From positions 1 to 33,399 of the forward strand of contig JBGMQN010000103.1 in the NCBI GenBank assembly GCA_048054495.1: a DNA stretch of 33,399 nucleotides. The letters run 5' to 3'. The notes beneath the pieces are model-generated. The model was not told the DNA's origin, ran no database searches, and saw only the letters and a program-made list of their open reading frames with translations. Below are positions 14,943-22,731 of this stretch, in pieces. How positions within the stretch are numbered: the first letter of the stretch is position 1; each line of letters starts with the position of its first letter. The translations under genes were made by a program, and so were the position numbers. This DNA is from JADFRG01 sp048054495 (GTDB lineage: Bacteria > Chloroflexota > Anaerolineae > Anaerolineales > E44-bin32).

Positions 14943-15779
14943 CTCCGCCCCCTCATAAGTGCGCACCAATCCATCTTTTTGCGCCTTCCGCGCCCGAGCC
15001 AGTTCGATCAAGCGGTCCATCAGCTCTGAATAGGGGAGCCCGCTGGCCTCCCAGAGTTTGGGGTACATGCTGATCCGTGTAAACCCTGGGATGGTATTGA
15101 TTTCATTCAGATAAAGGTTTTCCGTTTCCAGTTCCAGCAGCAGGTCGACCCTCGCCATTCCGGCTCCGTCGACGGCCTTGTAGGCTTCGACCGCGATGCG
15201 CCGCGCCTCTTCCGTCGTCTCGGGGTCGAGCGGAGCGGGAATGCGAAGCTCCGACCGCTCATCGATGTATTTGGCGCGATAGCTGTAGTACTCATCGCTG
15301 GGAATGACTTCTCCTGGGACGGAAGCCTCCGGATGCTCATTGCCCAACACGCTCACTTCGATCTCACGTGCCTCGATCCCGCGCTCCACAAGAATCCGGC
15401 GGTCGTACTGGGCGGCCTCCATCAGGCCTTCGAGCAGATCCGAGCGCCCGCGCACCTTGCTCACACCTACCGAGGACCCCATATTGGCCGGCTTTACGAA
15501 NNNNNNNNNNNNNNNNNNNNNNNNNNNNNNNNNNNNNNNNNNNNNNNNNNNNNNNNNNNNNNNNNNNNNNNNNNNNNNNNNNNNNNNNNNNNNNNNNNNN
15601 TCGAAGGCGCCGATGACGTCGTCGCCTGTGAACCAGCTCCCATCGTGAGTGATTCCCACCTGAATTACCTTGTATTTGTCCTTGTCCAGGGCTCCCAGTA
15701 CGGATCGGGCTGACATTAGCGAAACCTCGTGCTCCCCCGAGCGCCCTCCGAAGAAGACGGCCAGGTTGAGCTTAGGCAT
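14940..15779 (-). CDS. ddl: D-alanine-D-alanine ligase, interrupted by an assembly gap
   Basis: Makes the D-Ala-D-Ala dipeptide that MurF adds to the peptidoglycan stem. The N-terminus LNLAVFFGGRSGEHEVSLMS is canonical. After a 100-N gap the ATP-grasp domain resumes at FVKPANMGSSVGVSKV, followed by REIEVSVLGN, the GEVIPSDEYYSYRAKYID block and the metal/substrate part LYLNEINTIPGFTRISMYPK. About 245 residues are visible against a usual 340-370, so roughly 100 residues (around 300 nt), including the PYVG-type central block, are missing and the 100-N gap is too short. ATG 15779 overlaps the murB stop by 8 nt. The stop abuts the next ATG. Confidence 0.95.
   Translation of the reverse strand: MPKLNLAVFFGGRSGEHEVSLMSARSVLGALDKDKYKVIQVGITHDGSWFTGDDVIGAFXXXXXXXXXXXXXXXXXXXXXXXXXXXXXXXXXXFVKPANMGSSVGVSKVRGRSDLLEGLMEAAQYDRRILVERGIEAREIEVSVLGNEHPEASVPGEVIPSDEYYSYRAKYIDERSELRIPAPLDPETTEEARRIAVEAYKAVDGAGMARVDLLLELETENLYLNEINTIPGFTRISMYPKLWEASGLPYSELMDRLIELARARKAQKDGLVRTYEGAE
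15501..15600. other. Assembly gap of 100 N inside ddl
   Basis: A run of exactly 100 undetermined bases. Comparison with normal Ddl length says the missing sequence is nearer 300 nt, so the run is a placeholder. Confidence 0.98.
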
Positions 15780-16680
15780 TCAGCTCCCAGTCGCCCAGGA
15801 GCTCTATTTCCAGTTCCAGTTCCACGCCGGATTTCTCGGCCACTCGCTGCTGGGCCAACTGTATGAGCTCATAGACCTCACCCGCACTGGCCCCGCCGTG
15901 ATTGACGAAGAAGTTGGCGTGCTTTGGGCTGATCTCTGCCTCCCCGCGGCGTTCTCCTTTCAACCCTGCCGCCTCAATCAGCCTGCCCGCATGTTCACCC
16001 GGCGGATTCCTGAACATGGAGCCAATGCTGGCTCCTGTGGGCTGGGTCTGCCGGCGGAAGTCTATACTCTCTTCCATCGCGGCGCGAGTTTCGGCCGGAT
16101 CGGATTTCGAAAGAACGAAGCGACCGGCCAGGACAACCGCTTCGCCGGGATTCCGTTTCAGCCAGCTCGTTCGATAACCAAATTCCAGCCGCTCTGTGTC
16201 CCAACGCGCGCGTCCTTCGAGGCGGCGGACTATCTCCGCATGCGCCAGGGTGCTCGCCGTATCTCCGCCATGGGCGCCGGCATTGCCCACGATGGCTCCA
16301 CCGATAGATCCCGGGATGGTAGCTGCCCACTCCAGTCCGCTGAGCCCCTTCTCGACCGCACGGCGCGCGATCGACCCGATAGATGCACCGGACTCGGCCC
16401 ACGCGCCCTGCTCTTCGAACTTCACTTCCTTAGCCTGGTTCAAGACCACGACTCCCGATATTCCCTTATCGGCCACCAGTACGTTGGATCCTCCGCCCAG
16501 CAGCCGGAATTCACATCCCAGCTCCCACAGCCGCTCCGCCGCGCGCTCGAGTTCGCCGGCCGAATGGACCGTCAGCAGGAACTCGGCCGGTCCGCCGATG
16601 CGGGCCGCGGTGTACTGCGCGAGCGGCGCGTTTTCCTGCAAGGTCTCGGGAAACGCCGCGCGCAGTTGGTCGCGTTCCAA
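15772..16680 (-). CDS. murB: UDP-N-acetylenolpyruvoylglucosamine reductase
   Basis: FAD/NADPH enzyme making UDP-MurNAc, the second committed step of peptidoglycan precursor synthesis. The 302-aa protein shows YTAARIGGPAEFLLTV, the FAD site GGGSNVLVADKGISGVVVL, IPGSIGGAIVGNAGAHGGD, the catalytic-serine block ASIGSMFRNP and EAEISPKHANFFVNHGGASA, the pattern of the shorter type II enzymes. The start used is TTG at 16680, because a TGA (the stop of the small upstream gene) lies in the same frame only one codon earlier. It follows that gene after 3 nt and overlaps ddl by 8 nt. Confidence 0.95.
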   Translation of the reverse strand: MERDQLRAAFPETLQENAPLAQYTAARIGGPAEFLLTVHSAGELERAAERLWELGCEFRLLGGGSNVLVADKGISGVVVLNQAKEVKFEEQGAWAESGASIGSIARRAVEKGLSGLEWAATIPGSIGGAIVGNAGAHGGDTASTLAHAEIVRRLEGRARWDTERLEFGYRTSWLKRNPGEAVVLAGRFVLSKSDPAETRAAMEESIDFRRQTQPTGASIGSMFRNPPGEHAGRLIEAAGLKGERRGEAEISPKHANFFVNHGGASAGEVYELIQLAQQRVAEKSGVELELEIELLGDWELNA

Positions 16681-16683
16681 CGG

Positions 16684-16866
16684 TCACAGTCGGCGGACTG
16701 CGTCGATTAGCCGACCGAGCACTTCAGGTTCGGGCGTGCCTTCGTCTTCCAGGACCAACGCCCTGGACGGCATCTCCCCGTGCAGCCGCTTGAGCGCGAT
16801 GCGCATCTTGAGCTCTACCTTACGATCTTGGTCGAGCGGGCGTCTGACAGTTTTCGACTTAAGCAT
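16684..16866 (-). CDS. Unknown 60-aa charged protein between murC and murB
   Basis: Starts at ATG 16866 with AAGGAGG about 5 nt upstream, overlapping the murC stop by 8 nt, and ends with TGA in the same frame as murB, one codon before murB starts. The open frame continues upstream inside murC but the ribosome site marks this ATG. The peptide is rich in Lys, Arg and Glu (MLKSKTVRRPLDQDRKVELK, RLHGEMPSRALVLEDEGTPE) and ends in a short helix LGRLIDAVRRL; no membrane helix, no cysteine. I recognise no family. Tight coupling on both sides makes translation likely; a role in precursor synthesis or simply in keeping murB translated is inference. Confidence 0.7.
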   Translation of the reverse strand: MLKSKTVRRPLDQDRKVELKMRIALKRLHGEMPSRALVLEDEGTPEPEVLGRLIDAVRRL

Positions 16867-18229
16867 GTGTGCCTCCTTGTCCTTCGGACAATCCCTGCAA
16901 CACGAGCCGTCCGACGCGATTGGCATCGCCCGCACTCAAAGTCACAACTACAGAGTTCGGCTTGACGCGCCTAACCAGCTCCTTCGCCACTTCTTCAAGC
17001 TCCGCTACATAGCGGATGTCTGGCCCTTCAATGTGCTTCGCCAATTCGCTGGCGCTGACTCCCGGCATGGGCTCTTCTCGGGCCGCGTAGATGTCTGTCA
17101 CGATGACATGATCTGCGTCGGCAAACGATCCGGTCAGCGGATCGAAGAGGGCCGCGGTGCGGGAATAGGTATGCGGCTGGAACACCGCCCAGATCTGGGC
17201 TGAAGCGTAGCGCTGCCGCGCGGCCGCAAGCGTGGCCTTAATCTCGCTGGGGTGGTGGGCGTAGTCATCGATGACGGTGACGCCTTCACGCTCTCCCAGG
17301 ATCTCAAATCTGCGTTCCACACCGTGGAAATCCGCCAGAGCCGTTCGTGCAGCGGCGAACTCCACCTCCAGGGCGTGCGTCGTGGCGAGCGCTCCCAGAG
17401 CGTTAAGCACGTTGTGCACACCCGGCAGCCGCAATCGGACCAGTCCCATGGTCTCTTCATGCCGAATCGCCAGGAAATCGACCCCGCCGGCGTCGTTGCC
17501 ACGGATCTCGACCGCCCGCCATTCGGCCTCGTCACCCAATCCGAACGTTATGCGTGTGAGCCGCGTGGGTGCGAGCGTCCTGGCTACCGCATCATCCGAG
17601 CCGACAATCACCGTTTCCTGAACCCCGGATACGAAGGTTTCGAATGCGGCCTTGTAGGCCTCGAAGTTCGGATAGTCGTCGGGATGATCGTGTTCCACAT
17701 TCGTAATCACTGCGATGGCTGGATGCAGACCGAGAAATGTCCGGTCGTACTCATCGGCCTCAATTACAAAGGTGCCTCCACTTCCATGTCGAGAATTCGT
17801 TCCCAGATCGTTGGGGATCCCACCGATGATGAAGCTGGGCTGCAGACCGGCGCGATCCAGGATCCAGGCAATCATGGCGGTCGTGGTGGTCTTACCGTGC
17901 GTGCCGCTGATGGCCACGGTTCGATACCCCTCGAGGAGTTCGGGTAGGAAGGCCGGCCTTCGCATCACCTGGATGCCGCGCTGGCTTGCAGCCTCCAGTT
18001 CCACGTTTGAATCGGGAACGGCGGAAGAAGCCAAGACCAGGTCTGCATCCACCACTGCCTCGGCCCGATGACCGATTGTGATCGGCACGCCAGACTCAGC
18101 CAGGGCTTCGGAAAACGGCGTCGCGGCCAGATCCGAGCCCGACAGTTGTTCACCGCGCTCCATCAAGACCCTCGCAATGGCTGACATTCCTGCTCCACCA
18201 ATTCCCACCACATGCACCTTCCGGCTCAT
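16859..18229 (-). CDS. murC: UDP-N-acetylmuramate-L-alanine ligase
   Basis: Adds the first amino acid of the stem peptide to UDP-MurNAc with ATP. The 456-aa chain has the N-terminal Rossmann motif VHVVGIGGAGMSAIARVL, the P-loop ISGTHGKTTTTAMIAW, EADEYDRTFLGLHPAIAVIT, NVEHDHPDDY, the RLPGVHNVLNALGA block and the C-terminal VIDDYAHHPSEIKATL and FQPHTYSRT. ATG 18229 overlaps the stop of the CvpA-like gene by 4 nt (ATGA). All catalytic motifs expected of the Mur ligase family are present. Confidence 0.97.
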   Translation of the reverse strand: MSRKVHVVGIGGAGMSAIARVLMERGEQLSGSDLAATPFSEALAESGVPITIGHRAEAVVDADLVLASSAVPDSNVELEAASQRGIQVMRRPAFLPELLEGYRTVAISGTHGKTTTTAMIAWILDRAGLQPSFIIGGIPNDLGTNSRHGSGGTFVIEADEYDRTFLGLHPAIAVITNVEHDHPDDYPNFEAYKAAFETFVSGVQETVIVGSDDAVARTLAPTRLTRITFGLGDEAEWRAVEIRGNDAGGVDFLAIRHEETMGLVRLRLPGVHNVLNALGALATTHALEVEFAAARTALADFHGVERRFEILGEREGVTVIDDYAHHPSEIKATLAAARQRYASAQIWAVFQPHTYSRTAALFDPLTGSFADADHVIVTDIYAAREEPMPGVSASELAKHIEGPDIRYVAELEEVAKELVRRVKPNSVVVTLSAGDANRVGRLVLQGLSEGQGGTHA

Positions 18230-18756
18230 ACAAAAACGACGATGATAAAGACGAACACGACCCCCACCGCGAAGAACACATTCGGTATGGGCAGCAGACT
18301 GGGCGGCATATAAGCCATGAGTCCCTCGATTTGTTCCGCAAGTTCACCTTCCGGTGCGATCACCAGGTCCGTCGTTCCATAGCCCGTCTGGTGAAGATAG
18401 AACCAGATCGAGCCCACCAACAAGAAACCGTTCAGCAACCCCATGAAGCCACCCAGCATGATCTCCTCAAAGCGCTCGCGAACCAGCTTTGGCTGGAGCG
18501 CCTGGATCTTGGGCGTCTGATATCCAAAGAACGCCAGCATCAGAATTACGCCCGCCTGCGCGGCAAAGACGGTCCCAAGCTGCGCCGTGGCCAGAAACGT
18601 CTGATAAGGCTGGATGTAGGTGGCCAGAATGTTGTTAAGGAACAGGCCCAGCACGATGGCGCTCGTCACCAGGAGCTCCTTGGCCCAGCCCCGCATGGCG
18701 CCGATCACGCCGAAAAGGATCACGAACAGCCCGAAAAGGACCGTTAAGCTGATCAC
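18226..18756 (-). CDS. CvpA-like multi-pass membrane protein
   Basis: 176 aa with about four or five hydrophobic segments (ISLTVLFGLFVILFGVIGA at the start, LLVTSAIVLGLFLNNILATY, VFAAQAGVILMLAFFGY, MLGGFMGLLNGFLLVGSIWF, and NVFFAVGVVFVFIIVVFV at the very end). The first helix followed by RGWAKELL and the central GGFMGLLNGFLLVGSIWFY fit the CvpA/colicin-V-production family, whose members affect envelope integrity or division in several bacteria. The C-terminus ends inside a membrane helix. Start is GTG 18756, overlapping the murG stop (GTGA). Function in this operon is unknown. Confidence 0.6.
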   Translation of the reverse strand: MISLTVLFGLFVILFGVIGAMRGWAKELLVTSAIVLGLFLNNILATYIQPYQTFLATAQLGTVFAAQAGVILMLAFFGYQTPKIQALQPKLVRERFEEIMLGGFMGLLNGFLLVGSIWFYLHQTGYGTTDLVIAPEGELAEQIEGLMAYMPPSLLPIPNVFFAVGVVFVFIIVVFV

Positions 18757-19943
18757 TCAGGCTCCCCCTCTGAGCTGGGTTCGCCGTGCTCAGCCGTGCT
18801 TCCACCCTCAGGACCTTCGCTCAGGAAGCCCTGATTGGGGGAGCTGCGCCCCGTTGCAGGCCCGGCTATAGCGACGCGCGCTACCTCGGAAGCGATTGCT
18901 TCCGCGGCGCCTGGAGTTGCTATTCCACTCATCGCCTCCGCCATGCCGCGTAAGCGAACGGGGTCCTGAAGCAGCCCCCGTACGGTGGGGAGCAAGTCTC
19001 GTGCCAAACTCTCATCATCCATGAGCATGGCTCCTCCCTGCGCTACCAGATATTGGGCATTCGTAGCCTGGTACCGCCACGCGTGTGGATAAGGAACCAA
19101 AATAGCGGGAAGACCGTAAAGTGGATACTCGCCCAGGGTGGCCGCACCAGCCCTGGAGATCACCAAATCCGCCGCCGCCAAGGCATCTCCCATTTCAGAA
19201 TGGAGGTAGCGGTAGGGGTGATAGGCCCCCTGCAATCGCTCCGGAAGCTCTGCCTGGACGCCCCCCACCCTCTGCCAATCGCGCTCGCCTGTAATATGGA
19301 GCACCTCTGCCATGCCCAGGATTCCGGGAAGCGCCAACCACAACGCTTCATTGATCGATCGCGCACCCTGACTGCCACCAAAGGCCAATACAACGCTTCG
19401 ATCCGGATCCAGACCCAGTCTGACCCTGGCCTCTTCCGCCGCGATTGGCACCAGCTCGGGCCGGGTTGGGTAGCCGGTGATGACCACCCGCCTATTCCCA
19501 TAATCCTGCCGGGAGGCTTCCGCGGTAACGGCCACGGTGCTTGACAGGCGGGTCGCCACCCGAAGTCCCAGCCCGGGCTGTAGATCGGGTACGTAGGAAA
19601 CCTTTGGCACTCCTGCGCCGGCCATCGCCACCGGGACTCCGACGTACCCACCCGTGAAAAGCATCGCCTCGGGCTGGTAGCTCCGCACGATACGGCGCGC
19701 GGCGCGATATCCGTTCGCTAGCTGATACAGGTTCCCTGGCAATGCTTTCAAGCCAACTCCATGAACTCCGGCCGCGGGAATGGCCTCGAAGCGCAGTCCT
19801 TCACGCGGCACGAGTTGTTCCTCCATGCCGCCCCTTCCCCCCACCCAGAGCACTTCAGCCCGTTCGCTGAGCGCGGCGACGACGGCCAAGGCGGGATACA
19901 CGCCTCCGGCTGTCCCGCCGGCCGACACCAGTAGGCGAAACAT
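18753..19943 (-). CDS. murG: MurG-type lipid II glycosyltransferase, divergent
   Basis: Transfers GlcNAc from UDP-GlcNAc to lipid I at the inner face of the membrane, giving lipid II. From ATG 19943 the 396-aa protein has the two-Rossmann GT28 fold: LLVSAGGTAGGVYPALAVV, FTGGYVGVPVAMAGAG, VVLAFGGSQGARSINEAL, and SRAGAATLGEYPLYGLPAIL with PYPHAWRYQATNAQYL. The first glycine loop lacks the usual histidine (GGTGGH becomes GGTAGG), and the HEQN block is replaced by YVPD. A 35-residue hydrophilic tail (SSPNQGFLSEGPEGGS and onward) extends past the family end. The start overlaps ftsW by 89 nt in another frame; the open frame reaches 20111 but that part is ftsW coding. Operon position supports MurG strongly. 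Confidence 0.9.
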   Translation of the reverse strand: MFRLLVSAGGTAGGVYPALAVVAALSERAEVLWVGGRGGMEEQLVPREGLRFEAIPAAGVHGVGLKALPGNLYQLANGYRAARRIVRSYQPEAMLFTGGYVGVPVAMAGAGVPKVSYVPDLQPGLGLRVATRLSSTVAVTAEASRQDYGNRRVVITGYPTRPELVPIAAEEARVRLGLDPDRSVVLAFGGSQGARSINEALWLALPGILGMAEVLHITGERDWQRVGGVQAELPERLQGAYHPYRYLHSEMGDALAAADLVISRAGAATLGEYPLYGLPAILVPYPHAWRYQATNAQYLVAQGGAMLMDDESLARDLLPTVRGLLQDPVRLRGMAEAMSGIATPGAAEAIASEVARVAIAGPATGRSSPNQGFLSEGPEGGSTAEHGEPSSEGEPE

Positions 19944-21045
19944 AGGCCTTCTTGGGCTTCGACTTAGCTTGGCGGGAGACGTTGAGCAGTAACCCAACAC
20001 CCGCCATCGTGACCAGCAAGCTGGAGCCGCCGAAGCTGAAAAATGGAAGCGCATTGCCGGCAAACGGGAGCATGCCCAGCAATACGGACATGTTGACAAA
20101 GGCCTCCACACCGATCCAAAACGTTATTCCTCCCGCCAGAAGCGAGGCCAGCCGATCATCCGCCATAGTGGCGACCTTAAAGCCACGCCACAGGAAGGCA
20201 AGGAACAGCAGCAGTACAAATAGGGCGCCTACCAACCCCAACTCCTCACCCAACACCGCGAAGATGCTGTCTGTGTGCGGCGCGGGAAGCAATCCAAACT
20301 TCTCGCGGCTGGCTCCGAGACCGCGCCCGAGCAGACCTCCGGAAAAGAACGCCTGCAGAGAGTGCTGGACGTGATAGCTTGCCTCCTCAACGTTCACCAG
20401 GCCGGCGAGGTAATCGTCCCAGCGCGCGCGGCCGGTGTTGGTGAGGCGGACCAAAACGTAACCTACGGCCGCGCTGCCGGCGCCGATAGAGATGGTCTGC
20501 GAAATGCGACTGCCGGCCAGATAGAACATCGTAAGTGCGACGACCGCGATGGTCAGCACCGCGCTCAGATCGGGCTGCAGGAGGATCAGGCCACCCATCA
20601 GGCCAATGATCATCATGAGCGGAACGAAGCCGTAGCCCCATTCCGACAGTCGGGATCCCTTCGACTCCATCCAGACCGCAAGGTAGATGATGAGCCCCAG
20701 CTTGGCCATCTCGGAAGGCTGCACGGAGGATCCCAGAATGGCTCGTTTCGGACCATCGCCGGTGTTGATGATCAACACCGCCAGCAACGCCAGAACACTG
20801 AACCCGAGGATGGGCAGGGCCAGCTTCCGAAGCCACTTGATGGGGAAGGACATGGCGGCTGCCAGCACCACGAATCCATAGGCCATATTCACAAGCTGGC
20901 GGCGGAAGAGCTCGTTGGGATCTCCGTTCAGACGCCAGGAAACGTCCCAGCTGGCGGAATAAACCATAACCAGCCCCATCACGACCATCGCTCCCACGAG
21001 CAGCAGGAGCCAGGGATCCGTCCGCAAAAGCATGCGGCGGATCAT
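19855..21045 (-). CDS. ftsW: SEDS peptidoglycan polymerase FtsW
   Basis: Multi-pass glycosyltransferase that polymerises lipid II at the septum together with the FtsI-type protein encoded upstream. The 396-aa protein has about ten membrane segments and the family landmarks QPSEMAKLGLIIYLA, LILLQPDLSAVLT (invariant Asp in QPDL), PAPHTDSIFAVLGEELGLVG, and LPFAGNALPFFSFGGSSLLV. The cytoplasmic tail (about 30 residues, Arg- and Lys-rich, ending RRRRAQRTG) is encoded entirely within the overlap with murG. ATG 21045 overlaps the murD stop by 4 nt. Confidence 0.96.
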   Translation of the reverse strand: MIRRMLLRTDPWLLLLVGAMVVMGLVMVYSASWDVSWRLNGDPNELFRRQLVNMAYGFVVLAAAMSFPIKWLRKLALPILGFSVLALLAVLIINTGDGPKRAILGSSVQPSEMAKLGLIIYLAVWMESKGSRLSEWGYGFVPLMMIIGLMGGLILLQPDLSAVLTIAVVALTMFYLAGSRISQTISIGAGSAAVGYVLVRLTNTGRARWDDYLAGLVNVEEASYHVQHSLQAFFSGGLLGRGLGASREKFGLLPAPHTDSIFAVLGEELGLVGALFVLLLFLAFLWRGFKVATMADDRLASLLAGGITFWIGVEAFVNMSVLLGMLPFAGNALPFFSFGGSSLLVTMAGVGLLLNVSRQAKSKPKKAYVSPTGVGRRDSRRRVSRLGRRRRAQRTG

Positions 21046-22409
21046 AGGAGCTGCACCAATTCCTTGAACCGATCGCCGCGCACGGCAAAGTCAATAAATT
21101 CGTCGAAGCTGGTGCCTCCCGGGGCAAGCAAAACAACGTCGCCTTCGTCTGCGACCGCGGCCGCGGCCTGCACGGCCTGCTCGAGGCCGTCCACAATGAC
21201 CAGCGTCTGCGGCCGATCGCCAGGCGATCCCTGCAGCAAGCCCTCGATCATGCGCGCGCTCTCGCCGAAGAGCACTATGTGGTCGACGCGCTGCGATATC
21301 AGTGTGATCAGCTCGCTCCAGTCCAGGTCCTTGTCCCGGCCGCCAGCAAGCAGCACGAGCGGTTCTCCGAACGATCGGATGGCAGCCACCGTTCTTTCCG
21401 GCGCGGTGGCGATAGAATCGTTGTACCAATCGGCGCCCCTGACGGTGCGAACGAATTCGAGGCGGTGTTCCACACCCATGAAGCCTTCTACCCCGGCAAG
21501 CATCGCCTCCGGCTCAATCCCTGCCGCCCCCGCGATGGCGCACGCCGCGAGTACATTCAGCAGATTGTGCGGCCCACGGAGTGAAATCGCATCTACCGCA
21601 AACAGCCGCGCTTCCTCACCGTCCATCTGAAGCCGAACCTGGCCCCCCTCGATATAGGTGCCCTCTCCGTCGAAGGGACGGGCTCCGAATCCCAGCAAGC
21701 GTCCTTGCACGTAGTTACGCAGCCCCCACGATCCTGGGTCCTCGCGACCAAGCACGGCAATGTCGTGCTCGAGCTGGAAATTGAGGATGTTGGCTTTTGC
21801 CGCCGAGTAGGCTTCCATGGTCCGGTGGCGATCCAGATGATTTGGCGTCAGATTCAGCACGGCCGCGATTTGAGGGCTTGCGGTCATCAACTCCAGTTGA
21901 AAGGATGAGAGTTCCATCACGACCCGGTCATCCTGCTTCATCCGATCGAGATCGGCGATCAACGGTCGGCCGATGTTTCCCCCTACCCAGGCCGCCCGTT
22001 TGCTGCTCGCGGCCGAGGCGCGCGCCATGCGACCTAAGAGCTCCGTGGTGGTGGTCTTGCCCGCGGATCCGGTGATTCCCATTACCGGCGCAGGGCTGTT
22101 CTCCAGGAAGAGCTGTGAATCGTTGGCCACCCGGATACCCTGGAGGCGGGCCTGCTGAGCCAGCGGCAGATCGGCGGGAATCCCGCCGGAAAGGCACAAC
22201 AGATCCGCCTCCTCAAGGAGTTCCTGTGGATGGTCGCCAAGCTCGAACTGGATTTCCAGATCGCTCAGCTCATCCAATGGAAGTTCGTCTTCTCGTTTCA
22301 AATCACTCGCTATCACTTCCGCGCCGTGCTCAGAAAGGTATCGGGTCAGCGCCTTCCCTTGTCGGGCCAAGCCAAGAACGATGACCCGCACACCCTCCCA
22401 ACTCTCCAC
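21042..22409 (-). CDS. murD: UDP-N-acetylmuramoylalanine-D-glutamate ligase
   Basis: Adds D-Glu to UDP-MurNAc-L-Ala. The 455-aa protein has the N-terminal nucleotide-sugar domain VRVIVLGLARQGKALTRYL, the P-loop VMGITGSAGKTTTTELLG, ELSSFQLELM, LNLTPNHLDRHRTMEAY, LRGPHNLLNVLAACAIAG and the C-terminal NDSIATAPERTVAAIRSF with LLAGGRDKDLDW, all in family order. Start is a GTG at 22409, 6 nt after the stop of the unknown 101-aa gene. The stop overlaps ftsW (ATGA). Confidence 0.97.
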   Translation of the reverse strand: MESWEGVRVIVLGLARQGKALTRYLSEHGAEVIASDLKREDELPLDELSDLEIQFELGDHPQELLEEADLLCLSGGIPADLPLAQQARLQGIRVANDSQLFLENSPAPVMGITGSAGKTTTTELLGRMARASAASSKRAAWVGGNIGRPLIADLDRMKQDDRVVMELSSFQLELMTASPQIAAVLNLTPNHLDRHRTMEAYSAAKANILNFQLEHDIAVLGREDPGSWGLRNYVQGRLLGFGARPFDGEGTYIEGGQVRLQMDGEEARLFAVDAISLRGPHNLLNVLAACAIAGAAGIEPEAMLAGVEGFMGVEHRLEFVRTVRGADWYNDSIATAPERTVAAIRSFGEPLVLLAGGRDKDLDWSELITLISQRVDHIVLFGESARMIEGLLQGSPGDRPQTLVIVDGLEQAVQAAAAVADEGDVVLLAPGGTSFDEFIDFAVRGDRFKELVQLL

Positions 22410-22415
22410 ATCAGC

Positions 22416-22721
22416 TCACGAACGCTTGACTTTGCTCTTGGCCGACGAATTCTTGGTGTTCTTGGCCTTATTGGTCGACTTCGAACTCTGCGCATCCTGG
22501 GCTTCGTCGACCCCGATCCAGAAGTGTCCCGGCATGACGCCCTTGCCTTTGCGAATCACCACTCCATTTGCCTTTCCCTCGTCGTCCTGGAGCATGTCCG
22601 GATGTACCAAGCACAAGTTGGGTTTCCGGCCATATTTTTCGCTGTAATAGCCGGCCGCTTGTTTCACGCGATCGTTAAGCGCTATCGGACTGTTGTCGTA
22701 CCAGAGCATTCCAATTTCCAT
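22416..22721 (-). CDS. Unknown 101-aa protein between mraY and murD
   Basis: Starts at ATG 22721 with AAGGAG 8 nt upstream, 10 nt after the mraY stop. The first 70 residues look like a compact alpha/beta domain (MEIGMLWYDNSPIALNDRVK, AAGYYSEKYGRKPNLCLVHP, DMLQDDEGKANGVVIRKGKG, MPGHFWIGVDEAQ); the last 30 are a Lys/Ser-rich tail (SSKSTNKAKNTKNSSAKSK). No signal peptide or membrane helix. I do not know the family; the hydrophobic strands PNLCLVHPDML and MPGHFWIGV resemble proteins that handle nucleotides or DNA but this is weak. Strong ribosome site and operon position argue that it is real and expressed with the precursor enzymes. Confidence 0.75.
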   Translation of the reverse strand: MEIGMLWYDNSPIALNDRVKQAAGYYSEKYGRKPNLCLVHPDMLQDDEGKANGVVIRKGKGVMPGHFWIGVDEAQDAQSSKSTNKAKNTKNSSAKSKVKRS

Positions 22722-22731
22722 CGCAGACTCC

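Noticed and set aside
20275..21630. Plus-strand 451-codon open frame opposite ftsW and murD
   Set aside because: Long only because of codon bias on the real strand; both real genes have full family motifs.
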